DNA of 64,000 bases from Echinicola shivajiensis (lineage in GTDB: Bacteria; Bacteroidota; Bacteroidia; Cytophagales; Cyclobacteriaceae): assembly GCF_018642165.1 (NCBI RefSeq), contig NZ_JAHHZM010000001.1:1102255-1166254 (forward strand), written 5' to 3'. Below, in pieces: positions 63,891-64,000 of this stretch (positions are counted from its first letter, which is position 1; the number at the start of each line of letters is the position of its first letter). Under the pieces are notes generated by a model. It saw only the letters and a list, made by a program, of their open reading frames with translations, did no database searches and was not told the origin of the DNA. The translations under genes and the position numbers were made by a program.

Positions 63891-64000
63891 GAGGGCGGCG
63901 ACCTACTCTCCCGGGTGTAACCCCAGTACCATCGGCGCGACAGGGCTTAACTTCTCTGTTCGGGATGGGAAGAGGTGGATCCCCTGCGCCGTACCGCCCA
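63891..64000 (-). rRNA. rrf: 5S ribosomal RNA, possibly clipped at the 5' end
   Basis: On the minus strand the sequence has the 5S core CCCATCCCGAACAGAGAAGT followed by TAAGCCC. Helix I is formed by GGGCGG (63999-63994) and CCGCCC (63898-63893). The gene reaches the last base of the window, and its 5' end may lie 0-3 bases beyond. It is the distal gene of an rRNA operon transcribed leftward from outside the window. Confidence 0.93.

Overview
The window is a 64-kb piece of an AT-rich (by eye about 40% GC) chromosome from a member of the Bacteroidota, most likely Cytophagales/Cyclobacteriaceae (inference, not a computed placement). The reasons are: very few Shine-Dalgarno sites; many -7 elements of the Bacteroidota type TAnnTTTG close to start codons; genes largely restricted to this phylum (DUF5606, DUF2851, DUF6588-like, a PorT-family protein behind ubiE); a CarboxypepD_reg-type TonB-dependent receptor; and many lipoproteins and exported sugar enzymes. 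Nearly all the DNA is coding. No prophage, transposon or CRISPR array was seen.

Layout. 1-5.7 kb: xylose locus, with xylB-xylA facing a divergent AraC-type regulator across a 12-bp inverted repeat, and a vSGLT-like Na+/sugar symporter. 5.9-9.3 kb: exported M28 peptidase, four tRNAs (Lys, Pro, Arg, Lys, in transcription order), a TPR/SH3 membrane protein and a LON-substrate-domain protein. 9.5-18.9 kb: two divergent operons for oxidative sugar catabolism. The leftward one holds an MFS permease, two Tat-exported TIM-barrel isomerases, a GMC oxidoreductase and a gluconate-dehydrogenase-subunit-3-like protein. The rightward one holds a Gfo/Idh/MocA dehydrogenase, a third isomerase, a cytochrome c lipoprotein and a DUF1080 lipoprotein. 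Together they look like a periplasmic 3-keto-sugar pathway and are the most interesting part of the window.

19-33 kb: core metabolism and cell envelope (monomeric icd, panB, a PyrR-like phosphoribosyltransferase, rsgA, waaA), a perR-like/peroxiredoxin operon with a clear promoter and a 7-1-7 operator, a low-molecular-weight phosphatase, fructosamine kinase, aspartate kinase, fbp and engB. 33.5-46.7 kb: ubiE-porT, an ABC-F protein, a flavin monooxygenase, a TonB-dependent receptor, a nucleoside phosphorylase, trhO, a NeuD-like acyltransferase, DUF2851, pyrF and lolA. 46.7-64 kb: ftsK, pyrD, a GH95 glycosidase, a dihaem cytochrome c, xerD, aroQ, a class V aminotransferase, marC, rnhA, a tRNA methyltransferase, a saccharopine-dehydrogenase-like protein, cdd, an esterase, a ThuA-family protein, a VanX-like dipeptidase and an SDR. 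The window ends in a 5S rRNA gene, the 3' end of an rRNA operon read leftward.

All product calls come from reading translated motifs by eye. No database search or structure prediction was run.
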